A stretch of DNA of 64,000 bases, taken from Rhodocyclaceae bacterium. GTDB taxonomy: Bacteria; Pseudomonadota; Gammaproteobacteria; Burkholderiales; Rhodocyclaceae. The stretch spans positions 41,176 through 105,175 of the forward strand of contig JALNXH010000012.1 of NCBI GenBank assembly GCA_023230455.1, read 5' to 3'. The position numbers were made by a program, and so were the translations under genes. Below are positions 35,125 through 43,306 of the stretch, in pieces (position 1 is the stretch's first letter; every line of letters begins with the position of its first letter). The notes below the pieces were generated by a model that saw only the letters and a program-made list of their open reading frames with translations, had not been told where the DNA came from and searched no databases.

Positions 35125-35588
35125 GCTCCCTTTTCCAGCGACTGCGCCGCATCCTTGATGGCGGCGCGAATCTGGTTGTAGGTGCCGCAGCGGCAGAGGT
35201 TCCCGCTCATCGCGCTATCGATGTCGGCGTCCTTGGGTTTGGCGTTCTTCGCCAGCAACGCCGCGGCACTCATGATCTGGCCGCTCTGGCAGTAGCCGCA
35301 CTGCGGCACGTCGTGGGCGCTCCAGGCCTGCTGCACGGCCTTGCCGGCCGGTGTGGCAGCGATGGCCTCGATGGTGGTGACCTGGGCATTGGCGACGGCG
35401 CTCAACGGCGTCGAGCAGGAACGCACCGCGGCGCCATCGACATGCACCGTACACGCACCGCAGAGGGCCTTGCCGCAACCGAATTTGGTTCCGGTCAGAC
35501 CGAGCGTATCGCGCAGTACCCAGAGCAGGGGCGTATCGTCAGGGACATCGACTTGGGCCGGTTTGCCGTTGAGAGTGAAGCTGACCAT
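35121..35588 (-). CDS. Molybdenum hydroxylase 2Fe-2S subunit (IorA-like)
   Basis: 155 residues, normal length. The plant-ferredoxin-type cluster is held by CGCGKALCGAC near residues 40-50, a second cluster by CGYCQSGQ near 98 and CRCGTY near 138. It has no signal of its own and would travel with the Tat-exported large subunit. AGAGGAGCG precedes the ATG. No separate FAD subunit gene is present, as usual for IorAB-type enzymes, which use cytochromes or other acceptors. Confidence 0.93.
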   Translation of the reverse strand: MVSFTLNGKPAQVDVPDDTPLLWVLRDTLGLTGTKFGCGKALCGACTVHVDGAAVRSCSTPLSAVANAQVTTIEAIAATPAGKAVQQAWSAHDVPQCGYCQSGQIMSAAALLAKNAKPKDADIDSAMSGNLCRCGTYNQIRAAIKDAAQSLEKGA

Positions 35589-35673
35589 GGAAACGCTCCT
35601 CTTATACTTGCAGGCTGGAACAGGGTCGCCGTGCGACGCTGCCGGGGAATGACGACGTTAATTTTGAACCTCA

Positions 35674-36303
35674 ATGAATCGAATGGAAACCCCCAAATCC
35701 TCGTACTCGGCGGCCGTGGTGCTCGCTGCCGGCCTTTCCTCGCGCATGGGGCGGCAGAAACTGCTGCTGGAGATCGACGGCATGCCGCTGATCCGCAAGG
35801 TGGCAGCCGCCTACTGCGCCGCCGGGATGAGCGAAACCCTGGTGGTCACCGGTCATGAACGCCAAGCCGTCGAGCAGGCGGTGGCCGGCCTCGGCGTGCG
35901 CTGCGTGTTCAATCCGGACTATGCGCAGGGGCAGGCGGCCTCGATCCGCGCCGGCCTCGCCGCACTGACGGAGGCGTGCGACCTGGTGCTGATCGGTCTC
36001 GGCGACATGCCGCTGCTCGACGCCGCCGACATCCGTGCGCTGCGGCAACGCTGGGCCGCGTCGGCGCAGCCGATCTGCGTGCCTTTCTGCGCGGGGCAGC
36101 GCGGCCATCCGATCGCCTTCGCGGCGGGGCAGATCGAGGCCATACTGGCCGGCCGCCTGCGTGTCGGCCAGCAACGGCTGATCGAGGACAATCCCGAACG
36201 GGTCGACTGCTGGGAAAGCGACAATCCACACTACGTCATCGACATCGATACGCCCGCCGACCTCAGCGCACTGCCGGCGCGCGCCGGCAAACCGACAGGG
36301 TAA
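35674..36303 (+). CDS. MocA-like molybdenum cofactor nucleotidyltransferase
   Basis: 209 residues. VVLAAGLSSRMGRQKLLL is the nucleotide-binding loop, and GLGDMPLLDAADI holds the metal-binding Asp. The protein is of the MobA/MocA family and by context most likely forms molybdopterin cytosine dinucleotide, the cofactor form used by IorAB-type hydroxylases. It is divergent from iorA and followed after six bases by the XdhC gene. A second, MobA-like protein occurs at 38568. Confidence 0.88.
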   Translation: MNRMETPKSSYSAAVVLAAGLSSRMGRQKLLLEIDGMPLIRKVAAAYCAAGMSETLVVTGHERQAVEQAVAGLGVRCVFNPDYAQGQAASIRAGLAALTEACDLVLIGLGDMPLLDAADIRALRQRWAASAQPICVPFCAGQRGHPIAFAAGQIEAILAGRLRVGQQRLIEDNPERVDCWESDNPHYVIDIDTPADLSALPARAGKPTG

Positions 36304-36309
36304 TCACGC

Positions 36310-37302
36310 ATGGACAGCATGGACCGCACGGTACTCGAAACCGCCATCGAATGGCTCGCGGCAGGGCGCCGTGTCCGCCTCGTCACCGTCGCCCGCACCT
36401 GGGGATCGTCGCCGCGCCCTTGCGGCGCCTGGGCGGCGATCCGCGACGACGGCCAGATCGCCGGCTCGGTCTCCGGCGGCTGCATCGAGGACGACCTGAT
36501 CGACCGGGTGCGCAAGGGCGAACTCGGCGGCACACGTCCCGAGTTGGCCCATTACGGCGTCACCCATGCCGAGGCCGCCCGTTTCGGCCTGCCCTGCGGC
36601 GGCTCGCTGCAACTGGTGATCGAACCCGCGCCCGCGCTCGAACACCTGCAAGCGCTGTGCGCCCTGCTCGACCGGCAACGGCGCACGGTTCGCACGCTCG
36701 ATCTGGCATCGGGCGCGGCATCGCTGGACGCTGCCGGGGCGGAGGACGACTTCGCCTGCGACGAGCGGCAGATGCGGCAGGTCTTCGGCCCGCGCTGGCG
36801 CCTGCTGCTGATCGGCGCCGGCCAGCTCTCGCGCTACGTCGCACAGATGGCGGTGGCTGCCGACTATCAGGTATTCGTCTGCGATCCGCGCGAGGAGTTC
36901 ATCGCCGACGGGCCGCTGCCGCACACCACGCTGCTGCGCGAAATGCCCGACGACGCGGTGCTAGCACTGAAGCCCGACGTGCACACGGCGGTGGTCGCCC
37001 TCACCCACGACCCCAAGCTCGACGATCTGGCCCTGCTCGAAGCGCTCAAGTCGCCGGCCTTCTACGTCGCGGCGCTCGGCTCGCGCGGCAACCAGCGCAA
37101 ACGCCGCGAGCGCCTCGCCCTGTTCGACCTGAGCCGCGAGGAAATCGCCCGCCTGCACGGGCCCGCCGGACTCTGGCTGGGCGGCCGCACGCCGCCGGAG
37201 ATCGCCATTTCCATCCTCGCCGAGATGACCGCCTGCAAATACGGCGTGCCGATCAGCCAGCGCCGCGACGAACCCACTGGCGGCGCAACGTGGGGCGGGT
37301 AA
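36310..37302 (+). CDS. XdhC-family molybdenum hydroxylase maturation protein
   Basis: 330 residues. The N-terminal XdhC part has GSSPRPCGAWAAI and SGGCIEDDLI with the conserved cysteine; the C-terminal Rossmann part has LLIGAGQLSRYVAQMA. XdhC proteins bind the cofactor, promote its sulfuration and pass it to the hydroxylase. Together with the MocA-like gene it makes a maturation pair for the divergent iorAB genes. The gene order is typical. Confidence 0.9.
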   Translation: MDSMDRTVLETAIEWLAAGRRVRLVTVARTWGSSPRPCGAWAAIRDDGQIAGSVSGGCIEDDLIDRVRKGELGGTRPELAHYGVTHAEAARFGLPCGGSLQLVIEPAPALEHLQALCALLDRQRRTVRTLDLASGAASLDAAGAEDDFACDERQMRQVFGPRWRLLLIGAGQLSRYVAQMAVAADYQVFVCDPREEFIADGPLPHTTLLREMPDDAVLALKPDVHTAVVALTHDPKLDDLALLEALKSPAFYVAALGSRGNQRKRRERLALFDLSREEIARLHGPAGLWLGGRTPPEIAISILAEMTACKYGVPISQRRDEPTGGATWGG

Positions 37303-37315
37303 TCCACCGGCAGGG

Positions 37316-37873
37316 TCAGCGGATACTCCCCTCGCCGGAGCCCTGTAGCGGCCCCAACGGATTGTGGCTACGCTCGACCTCATGCACGACGGGTTGGCCG
37401 TTCCACTGCTTGAACACCACCACACCATCGACCACCGCCACCAGCACGCTGAAGCGCCAGCCGGTAATTTCCACCTCGCGGCTGAAATTGAGGAAATCGA
37501 CGAAGAAATTCCCCACCCGATGCCGCTCTATGTGGTTCTGCTCCAGCGCATAGCCGAAACAGCGTTCCTCGGCAGCAAAACAATCGCGCACTGCCTTGGG
37601 ATGCTCTTCGAGCGCCAATGTCGTCGTCGGCAAAACCCGCTTTACCACCTGCGAATAATTGAGCACCTGAAGATTGGGCGTTGCGGCCGGATCGAAACCC
37701 AGCGCGTGCAACTCCTTCAATGGAGTCCGATAGGGCTCGATGCGATCGAAGACGGCCTTGGCGTCCTGAAATGAATCCCATCGCGTCCGCGTCACCTGTT
37801 TGCCCTCGGGCAACAGGCTGCTGCATGCGGCGAGCAGCAGCAAAAGAGAACAGGAAACTATCAGGCGAAACAT
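37316..37873 (-). CDS. Lipoprotein of unknown function
   Basis: 185 residues with a clear lipobox: MFRLIVSCSLLLLLAAC, the Cys being residue 17. GAGGAGG lies before the ATG. The mature part has two Cys (CFAAEERCF) that could form a disulfide and a C-terminal beta-rich stretch (VAVVDGVVVFKQWNGQPVV). It converges on the XdhC gene with a 13-base gap. I do not recognise a family of known role. Confidence 0.7.
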   Translation of the reverse strand: MFRLIVSCSLLLLLAACSSLLPEGKQVTRTRWDSFQDAKAVFDRIEPYRTPLKELHALGFDPAATPNLQVLNYSQVVKRVLPTTTLALEEHPKAVRDCFAAEERCFGYALEQNHIERHRVGNFFVDFLNFSREVEITGWRFSVLVAVVDGVVVFKQWNGQPVVHEVERSHNPLGPLQGSGEGSIR

Positions 37874-37955
37874 GACGACACACTCCTCCTCATGAGGAAT
37901 TTCCTATTCTTGAATCATAGACGAGGTTTATGCCGGAAAGTTCTCGGTTCCCGCA

Positions 37956-38492
37956 TCAGCGCGGCGTGATGCGCAACTCCCGGAGGTCGGCGATGATCTG
38001 CGCCGAATGGCGTGAAGCCTCGACCGACAGATAGACCCGCGCAATCTTTCCTGCCGGATCGATGAGAAAGGTATACCGTTTCGCCACCTTCACCACTAGC
38101 CAGTCCGCCAGTGCTCCGTACTTCTGCGCCACCTCGGCCCGGGTATCCGCCAGCAGCGGAAACGGCAGATGGTATTTCTCGGCGAAAGCCTTGTGCGACG
38201 CCGAATCGTCGACGCTGACGCCCACCACCTGGGCGCCGAGTTCCTTGAGCTGCACCAGGTCATCCCGGAACCGGCACGCCTCGGTGGTGCATCCCGGCGT
38301 ATCGTCCTTGGGATAGAAGTACAGCACCACCCATTTCCCACGCCAATCGGCAAGGCGGCGCGGTACGCCATTCTGGTCGGGCAAAATGAAGTCCGGCGCC
38401 ATCGAATCCGTCGCTGGAACCTCGGCGTGTAGCGGCAATGCATAGAACAACGCCAGCATGGCGCCGCACAACAGGGCAATTTTTCTCGTCAT
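37956..38492 (-). CDS. Exported peroxiredoxin (BCP/PrxQ type)
   Basis: 178 residues starting MTRKIALLCGAMLALFYALP, a signal peptide with AEVPA-like cleavage. The mature enzyme has YFYPKDDTPGCTTEAC, where the first Cys is the peroxidatic and the second, five residues on, the resolving one, as in PrxQ. It reduces peroxides, here in the periplasm. Most PrxQ proteins are cytosolic, so the signal is a mild oddity. It is divergent from mobA. Confidence 0.88.
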   Translation of the reverse strand: MTRKIALLCGAMLALFYALPLHAEVPATDSMAPDFILPDQNGVPRRLADWRGKWVVLYFYPKDDTPGCTTEACRFRDDLVQLKELGAQVVGVSVDDSASHKAFAEKYHLPFPLLADTRAEVAQKYGALADWLVVKVAKRYTFLIDPAGKIARVYLSVEASRHSAQIIADLRELRITPR

Positions 38493-38567
38493 GACCGTCT
38501 CCGCGAGGCGTGAAGAGTGGAACAGCCCAGCCATAATAGCGCTCCCAACTCCAGCACAGGCTGCACC

Positions 38568-39179
38568 ATGCATGACGCCTTCGACCGCCAATCGATCACC
38601 GGCCTGATCCTCGCCGGAGGCCAAGGATCGCGCATGGGCGGCGCCGACAAAGGCTGGGTCGACTACCGTGGCCACCCCCTGGTGGCGCATGTGCTGGCAC
38701 GCCTCGCGCCCCAGGTCGGCCCGCTGCTGATCAGCGCCAACCGCAACCTCGAGCGCTATGCGGCTTTTGCCGCACCGGTGCTGACCGACGCCCTGCCCGG
38801 CTACCCGGGCCCGCTTGCCGGCCTGCATGCGGGCCTCTCCGCCTGCACCACGCCGCGGCTGGTCTGCGTCCCCTGCGACGCTCCGCTGTTTTCCGCCGAC
38901 CTGGTCGCCCGGCTTTCCGCCGCGCTCGAATGGGCCCCAGCAGCCTACGCGGTTACCCGCGTGCGCCGCCACCCGATTTTTCTCGCTTGTAAGCGGGGCG
39001 TGAAAGACGATCTGGAAAGCTATCTGATGGCCGGTGAACGCCGCGTCGGCAAATGGCTGGAGCGGATCGGCGCGCTGGCGGTGGAATTCGAGGATGAAGC
39101 GGAGTTCGCCAACTTCAATCAGGCGGACGATCTGACGCAACCGCCGCCCGCAAACGACCCCGCGGGGTCGGCACGTTAG
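38568..39179 (+). CDS. mobA: Molybdenum cofactor guanylyltransferase
   Basis: 203 residues from the ATG at 38568 (MHDAFDRQSITGLILAGGQG); an earlier in-frame start at 38517 lies over the peroxiredoxin promoter. The LAGGQGSRMGGADKG loop is diagnostic. VPCDAPLF holds the metal-binding Asp. It adds GMP to molybdopterin for enzymes of the DMSO-reductase type. It overlaps the converging NIPSNAP gene by four bases. Confidence 0.92.
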   Translation: MHDAFDRQSITGLILAGGQGSRMGGADKGWVDYRGHPLVAHVLARLAPQVGPLLISANRNLERYAAFAAPVLTDALPGYPGPLAGLHAGLSACTTPRLVCVPCDAPLFSADLVARLSAALEWAPAAYAVTRVRRHPIFLACKRGVKDDLESYLMAGERRVGKWLERIGALAVEFEDEAEFANFNQADDLTQPPPANDPAGSAR

Positions 39180-39517
39180 ATTGCAGTCGCGAACTTGGCT
39201 TCGGTGCGGAGATAGCTGGCCCGGCCGCCGGGCACCCGAGCAAGAATCGCCACCCATCCGGGATCAGCGCGAAACGCTGTCCACGCCTGGTCGCGTACGG
39301 CCTTGTCGGGCCAGTCGATGACCCAGGTGACATTTGCCGCACGGATGTTCTCGTCGCGCGGGAGCGATCCCCCATACTCGGGCTCCATACCGTTGCTCAC
39401 CCAGAATCCGACAAGATTCATCCGGGTCCTGATGTAGGGAACGGCAAGCGTTTCCGCCCATGTCTTGTACTCGTCGAACCGCGTCGGCTCAAAGTGGTAG
39501 CTTCTGATCTCGAACAT
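39176..39517 (-). CDS. NIPSNAP-family protein
   Basis: 113 residues starting MFEIRSYHFEPTRFDEYKTW, with GGGAGGACGAAG before the ATG. The opening EIRSY and the stretch IDWPDKAVRDQAW are typical of NIPSNAP dimeric alpha-beta-barrel proteins. The function in bacteria is not clear. It precedes the decayed MetA-like copy, which is on the same strand. Confidence 0.85.
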   Translation of the reverse strand: MFEIRSYHFEPTRFDEYKTWAETLAVPYIRTRMNLVGFWVSNGMEPEYGGSLPRDENIRAANVTWVIDWPDKAVRDQAWTAFRADPGWVAILARVPGGRASYLRTEAKFATAI

Positions 39518-39568
39518 CTTCGTCCTCCCTACCCGCGACAACATGCAAACGGCGAACGCTCCCGCCGC

Positions 39569-39780
39569 CTAGTAAATCTTCAGCAACCGGACATTCAACC
39601 GCGCGTCTTCGCGGATGCCGTTACGAATTGACAGGTTACGGCCGATTGCCGCACTCAGGCGAACGCCGCCCGGGTGTAGACGAAGTCGCCGTCATCGAGG
39701 GTCACGGCCCCCGCAGCCAGGGCGAAAAGAATCCCGAATAAGGCTGCACAAAGGCGAGCAGGATAAATACGCAAGATCAT
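39569..39780 (-). pseudogene. Decayed duplicate of the MetA-type outer-membrane gene
   Basis: The strand reads MILRIYPARLCAALFGILFALA, then AVTLDDGDFVY, which matches the signal and start of the mature protein of the gene at 39822-40706 (AVTVDDGDYAY). The frame then stops at 39655. In another frame the next 30 codons read AAIGRNLSIRNGIREDARLN and on to a stop at 39569. This matches the end of the intact gene (SIGKDLSIRTGIKEDSRVN). So about 240 residues of the middle are missing and the ends are joined out of frame. It is a clear internal-deletion remnant of a tandem duplication. Confidence 0.82.
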
Positions 39781-39821
39781 TGCAGCTGTTTTCGCTGATT
39801 GAAGCGGTAGCGACGGCGGCC

Positions 39822-40706
39822 TCAGAACAGCTTGAGGATGCGGAAATTCACCCGCGAATCCTCCTTGATGCCCGTGCGGATCGACAGGTCCTTGCCGATC
39901 GACGCGATCAACTGCACGTCGCGCGTGACGAAACTGGCGACAGTAAACAGCGCCTTGGTCAACTTCTGGCTGTCGTCCTGGTCCACGCCGTCGATCCGCC
40001 GCTCGCCACCGCGAATATGCGACACCATGGCGCCGACGAAGGTGCCGGGAGTGAATAGGTAACGCAGATGAACCTGCAACTCGTTCAGCGGCCGCTGCCG
40101 CAACGTCGCCCCGGCAGGACCGAAATCGTCGTTTTCGCCGTGGAACTGGACGTCGCCGAGCGCCTCGAAGGAAATTTGCTCGCTCACCTTCCAGATGCGT
40201 CCGGCCTGTAGCGCGAACTTCCAGCGATTCTCGGCGAACGGATTGAGCGCGTTGTGCTTGTCGTAGCGCCCGGTCGGCAACCACAACCAGGGCGTAATGG
40301 CGAAGGCATCGCGCCCCGTCGGGTCCTTGATCAGGTGCAGCGGGCACACCAGCACCAGATCGCCGACGCCGTTGGTCACATCGGCCGCCGCCAGACTGCC
40401 GCCCGTGCGCACGGTTCCCATGGGCTGGAGAAATTGCGGCACGATACCGTAATCGTTGCCCCAGTCGATAAACCAGACTCCGCGCAACATCATTACATCG
40501 GCGGAGAGCCGGGCATCGCTGGAAACCTTGGTTCCCTTCGAATAAAGCCCGCGGCCTTCAAAATGCTGCAAGTAGACAACGCCGAACTTCGTTCCGTCCG
40601 GCAGATAGGCATAGTCACCGTCGTCGACGGTGACGGCGTGCGCCAGGCAGACGTGGAACGCTAAGGCGAACGCAGCGAGCATCCTCGCTGCCGCGTGAAT
40701 AGACAT
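39822..40706 (-). CDS. Outer-membrane protein of the MetA (phenol-degradation) family
   Basis: 294 residues with a signal peptide (SIHAAARMLAAFALAFHVCLAHA, cut here to AAARMLAAFALAFHVCLAHA). The mature protein is beta-strand rich, with aromatic-ended strands such as GNDYGIVPQFLQPMG and TPWLWLPTGRYDKHNALNP, and ends in Phe. This fits the family of outer-membrane channels found near aromatic and lipid catabolic genes. GGGAGGCCCA precedes the ATG. A decayed copy lies directly downstream. Confidence 0.8.
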   Translation of the reverse strand: MSIHAAARMLAAFALAFHVCLAHAVTVDDGDYAYLPDGTKFGVVYLQHFEGRGLYSKGTKVSSDARLSADVMMLRGVWFIDWGNDYGIVPQFLQPMGTVRTGGSLAAADVTNGVGDLVLVCPLHLIKDPTGRDAFAITPWLWLPTGRYDKHNALNPFAENRWKFALQAGRIWKVSEQISFEALGDVQFHGENDDFGPAGATLRQRPLNELQVHLRYLFTPGTFVGAMVSHIRGGERRIDGVDQDDSQKLTKALFTVASFVTRDVQLIASIGKDLSIRTGIKEDSRVNFRILKLF

Positions 40707-40876
40707 TGGGCCTCCCCCGAATCATTTTTTGTACTCCGCCGCAAGCGGATGTGCTTGTCCGGCGAAATTCTGCGTTTACCGAACAATGGCGCCAAGTATA
40801 AACGCCGACCCGCCCCCGAAGGTTCGGCTGCCGGGGCGGCGTCGGGGGGGCTGTCGGGGAGGGACGCGCGGAACCT

Positions 40877-43159
40877 TCAGGCGTGCTGCGCGGCCTGCGC
40901 CGCCTCCACGGAAAGCAGCGCCGTCATGTTGACGATGCGGCGCACGGTAGCGGTCGGCGTCAGGATATGCGCCGGCTTCGGCGCGCCGAGCAGCATCGGA
41001 CCGACGGTGAGGCCGTCTCCGGCCGCAGTCTTCAGCAGGTTGAAGGCGATGTTGGCAGCGTCAAGCGTGGGCATCACCAGCAGGTTGGCTTGGCCTTTCA
41101 GGCGCGACTTGGGGAACACCGCGTTGCGGATGGTTTCCGACAGTGCGGCATCACCGTGCATCTCGCCGTCGACTTCCAATTCGGGCGCCTTCTCGCGCAG
41201 GATTCCCAGCGCCCGGCGCATCTTCACGGCGGTCGGCGTATCGTCGGTGCCGAAGCTGGAATGCGACAGCAGCGCGAGCTTCGGCACAATACCGAAACGC
41301 TGCACCTGCTCGGCGGCGAGGATCGCCATCTCGGCGATCTGTTCCGCCGTCGGATCGTAGTTTACGTAGGTGTCGCAGATGAACATGGTGCGCTGCTGTA
41401 GCAGCAGCATGTTCATCGCGTAATAGCTGGAGATGCCCTCACGCCGGCCCAGCGCGGGTTCGACGAAGCGGCGGTGCAGCGCGTGGGTGCCGAAAGTGCC
41501 GCAGAGCAGACCCTCGGCGTAGCCCATGCGCACCATCATCGCACCGATCAATGTGGTGCGGCGGCGCATTTCGATCTTCGCATATTCGACGCTGACGCCG
41601 CGCCGATGCATGATCTCGTAGTACTCCTGCCAGAGCTCCTTGTAGCGGGTGTCGGAACTCACGTTCACCAGTTCGAAATGCACGTCGGGACGGATACGCA
41701 GGCCGGCGCGCTCGATGCGCATCTGCACCACCTCGGGACGGCCGATCACGATCGGGCGGGCGAGCCCCTCATCCACGACCGTCTGCACGGCGCGCAGCAC
41801 GCGTTCGTCCTCGCCCTCGCAATAGACGATCTTCGCCGGGCGCTTCTTGGCCGCCATGAATACCGGCTTCATCACCATGCCGGAGTGATAGACGAATTCG
41901 TTGAGCTGCTGGCGATAGGCGTCCATGTCGGCCAGCGGACGCCGGGCCACGCCGGAGTCCATCGCCGCCTGGGCCACGGCCGGCGCCACCAGCATGATCA
42001 GGCGCGGGTCGAACGGCTTGGGAATCAGATACTCGGGGCCGAACTTGAGTTCGTCGGTGCCATAGGCGGCCGATACCACGTCCGACTGTTCGGCATGGGC
42101 GAGCTCGGCAATGGCGCGCACAGCGGCCAACTTCATCTCGTCGTTGATGGTCGTCGCGCCGACGTCGAGTGCGCCGCGGAAGATGAAGGGGAAACAGAGG
42201 ACGTTGTTCACCTGGTTCGGATAGTCCGAACGGCCGGTGGCGATGATTGCGTCGGGACGCACTTCCTTGGCCAGTTCGGGAAGGATTTCAGGCGTCGGGT
42301 TGGCCATGGCAAGGATCAGCGGGTTCGCCGCCATGGTTTTGACCATGTCCTGTTTAAGCACGCCGGCGGTGGACAGGCCGAGGAAGATGTCGGCATCGAC
42401 GATGGCGTCGCCCAGGGTGCGGGCGGCGGTATGCTGGCAGTAGCGTTCCTTGGAGGGGTCGAGCTTCTCGTCGCGGCCCCTGTAGATCACACCCTTGCTA
42501 TCGCAGACATAGATGTTCTTGCGCTCCATGCCGAGCTGTACCAATAGGTCAAGGCAGGCGATGGCAGCGGCGCCGGCGCCGGAACAGACCAGTTTCACCT
42601 CGTCGATGTTCTTTTTCACCACGCGCAAGCCATTGAGTACGGCGGCGCCGGTGATGATCGCAGTGCCGTGCTGATCGTCGTGGAAGACCGGAATCTTCAA
42701 CCGTTCGCGCAGTTTCTTCTCGACGTAGAAACATTCCGGCGCCTTGATGTCTTCCAGGTTGATGCCGCCGAAGGTCGGCTCCAGCGAAGCAATGATGTCT
42801 ACCAGCTTATCCGGATCGAGTTCGTTGACTTCCAGGTCGAAGACATCGATGCCGGCGAACTTCTTGAACAGCACGCCCTTGCCTTCCATCACCGGCTTGC
42901 CGGCCAGCGGGCCGATATTGCCGAGCCCCAGCACCGCGGTGCCGTTGGTGATGACCGCGACCAGATTGCCGCGCGAGGTGTACTGGTAGGCGTTGTCCTC
43001 GTCGTCGACGATCTCGTTGCAGGCGGCGGCGACGCCCGGCGAATAGGCCAGGGACAGATCGTATTGGGTGTTGAGCGCCTTGGTCGGCGTGACCGCAATC
43101 TTGCCGGGTTTGGGATTGCGATGGTATTCGAGTGCGGCTGCGCGGATCAGTTCGTCCAT
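40877..43159 (-). CDS. maeB: NADP-dependent malic enzyme with phosphotransacetylase-like domain
   Basis: 760 residues, full length for MaeB. Residues 1-430 are the malic enzyme: SPGVAAACNEI, NGTAVLGLGNIGPLAGKPVMEGK (in short, GLGNIGPLAGKPV), and VCSGAGAAAIACL for NADP. Residues from about 430 to the end match phosphotransacetylase (IVYCEGEDERVLRAVQ, and LVMPTLDAANIAFNLLK), which is regulatory in MaeB. It converts malate to pyruvate, CO2 and NADPH. It stands alone on the minus strand with 147 bases before the permease gene. Confidence 0.95.
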   Translation of the reverse strand: MDELIRAAALEYHRNPKPGKIAVTPTKALNTQYDLSLAYSPGVAAACNEIVDDEDNAYQYTSRGNLVAVITNGTAVLGLGNIGPLAGKPVMEGKGVLFKKFAGIDVFDLEVNELDPDKLVDIIASLEPTFGGINLEDIKAPECFYVEKKLRERLKIPVFHDDQHGTAIITGAAVLNGLRVVKKNIDEVKLVCSGAGAAAIACLDLLVQLGMERKNIYVCDSKGVIYRGRDEKLDPSKERYCQHTAARTLGDAIVDADIFLGLSTAGVLKQDMVKTMAANPLILAMANPTPEILPELAKEVRPDAIIATGRSDYPNQVNNVLCFPFIFRGALDVGATTINDEMKLAAVRAIAELAHAEQSDVVSAAYGTDELKFGPEYLIPKPFDPRLIMLVAPAVAQAAMDSGVARRPLADMDAYRQQLNEFVYHSGMVMKPVFMAAKKRPAKIVYCEGEDERVLRAVQTVVDEGLARPIVIGRPEVVQMRIERAGLRIRPDVHFELVNVSSDTRYKELWQEYYEIMHRRGVSVEYAKIEMRRRTTLIGAMMVRMGYAEGLLCGTFGTHALHRRFVEPALGRREGISSYYAMNMLLLQQRTMFICDTYVNYDPTAEQIAEMAILAAEQVQRFGIVPKLALLSHSSFGTDDTPTAVKMRRALGILREKAPELEVDGEMHGDAALSETIRNAVFPKSRLKGQANLLVMPTLDAANIAFNLLKTAAGDGLTVGPMLLGAPKPAHILTPTATVRRIVNMTALLSVEAAQAAQHA

Positions 43160-43306
43160 GGATTTGTGCGGGCGCGCAGCGAAATGGGTGCGTCGGTTGG
43201 ATTCCGACGTCTGCCGGCGGCGCTTGCCCGAAAGAGAGTCAAAGCGAGCCGCGAATGATAGCCGACTCAGGGCAGCATAACCAGCCTCGCGGTATGGCCG
43301 CAGCGC

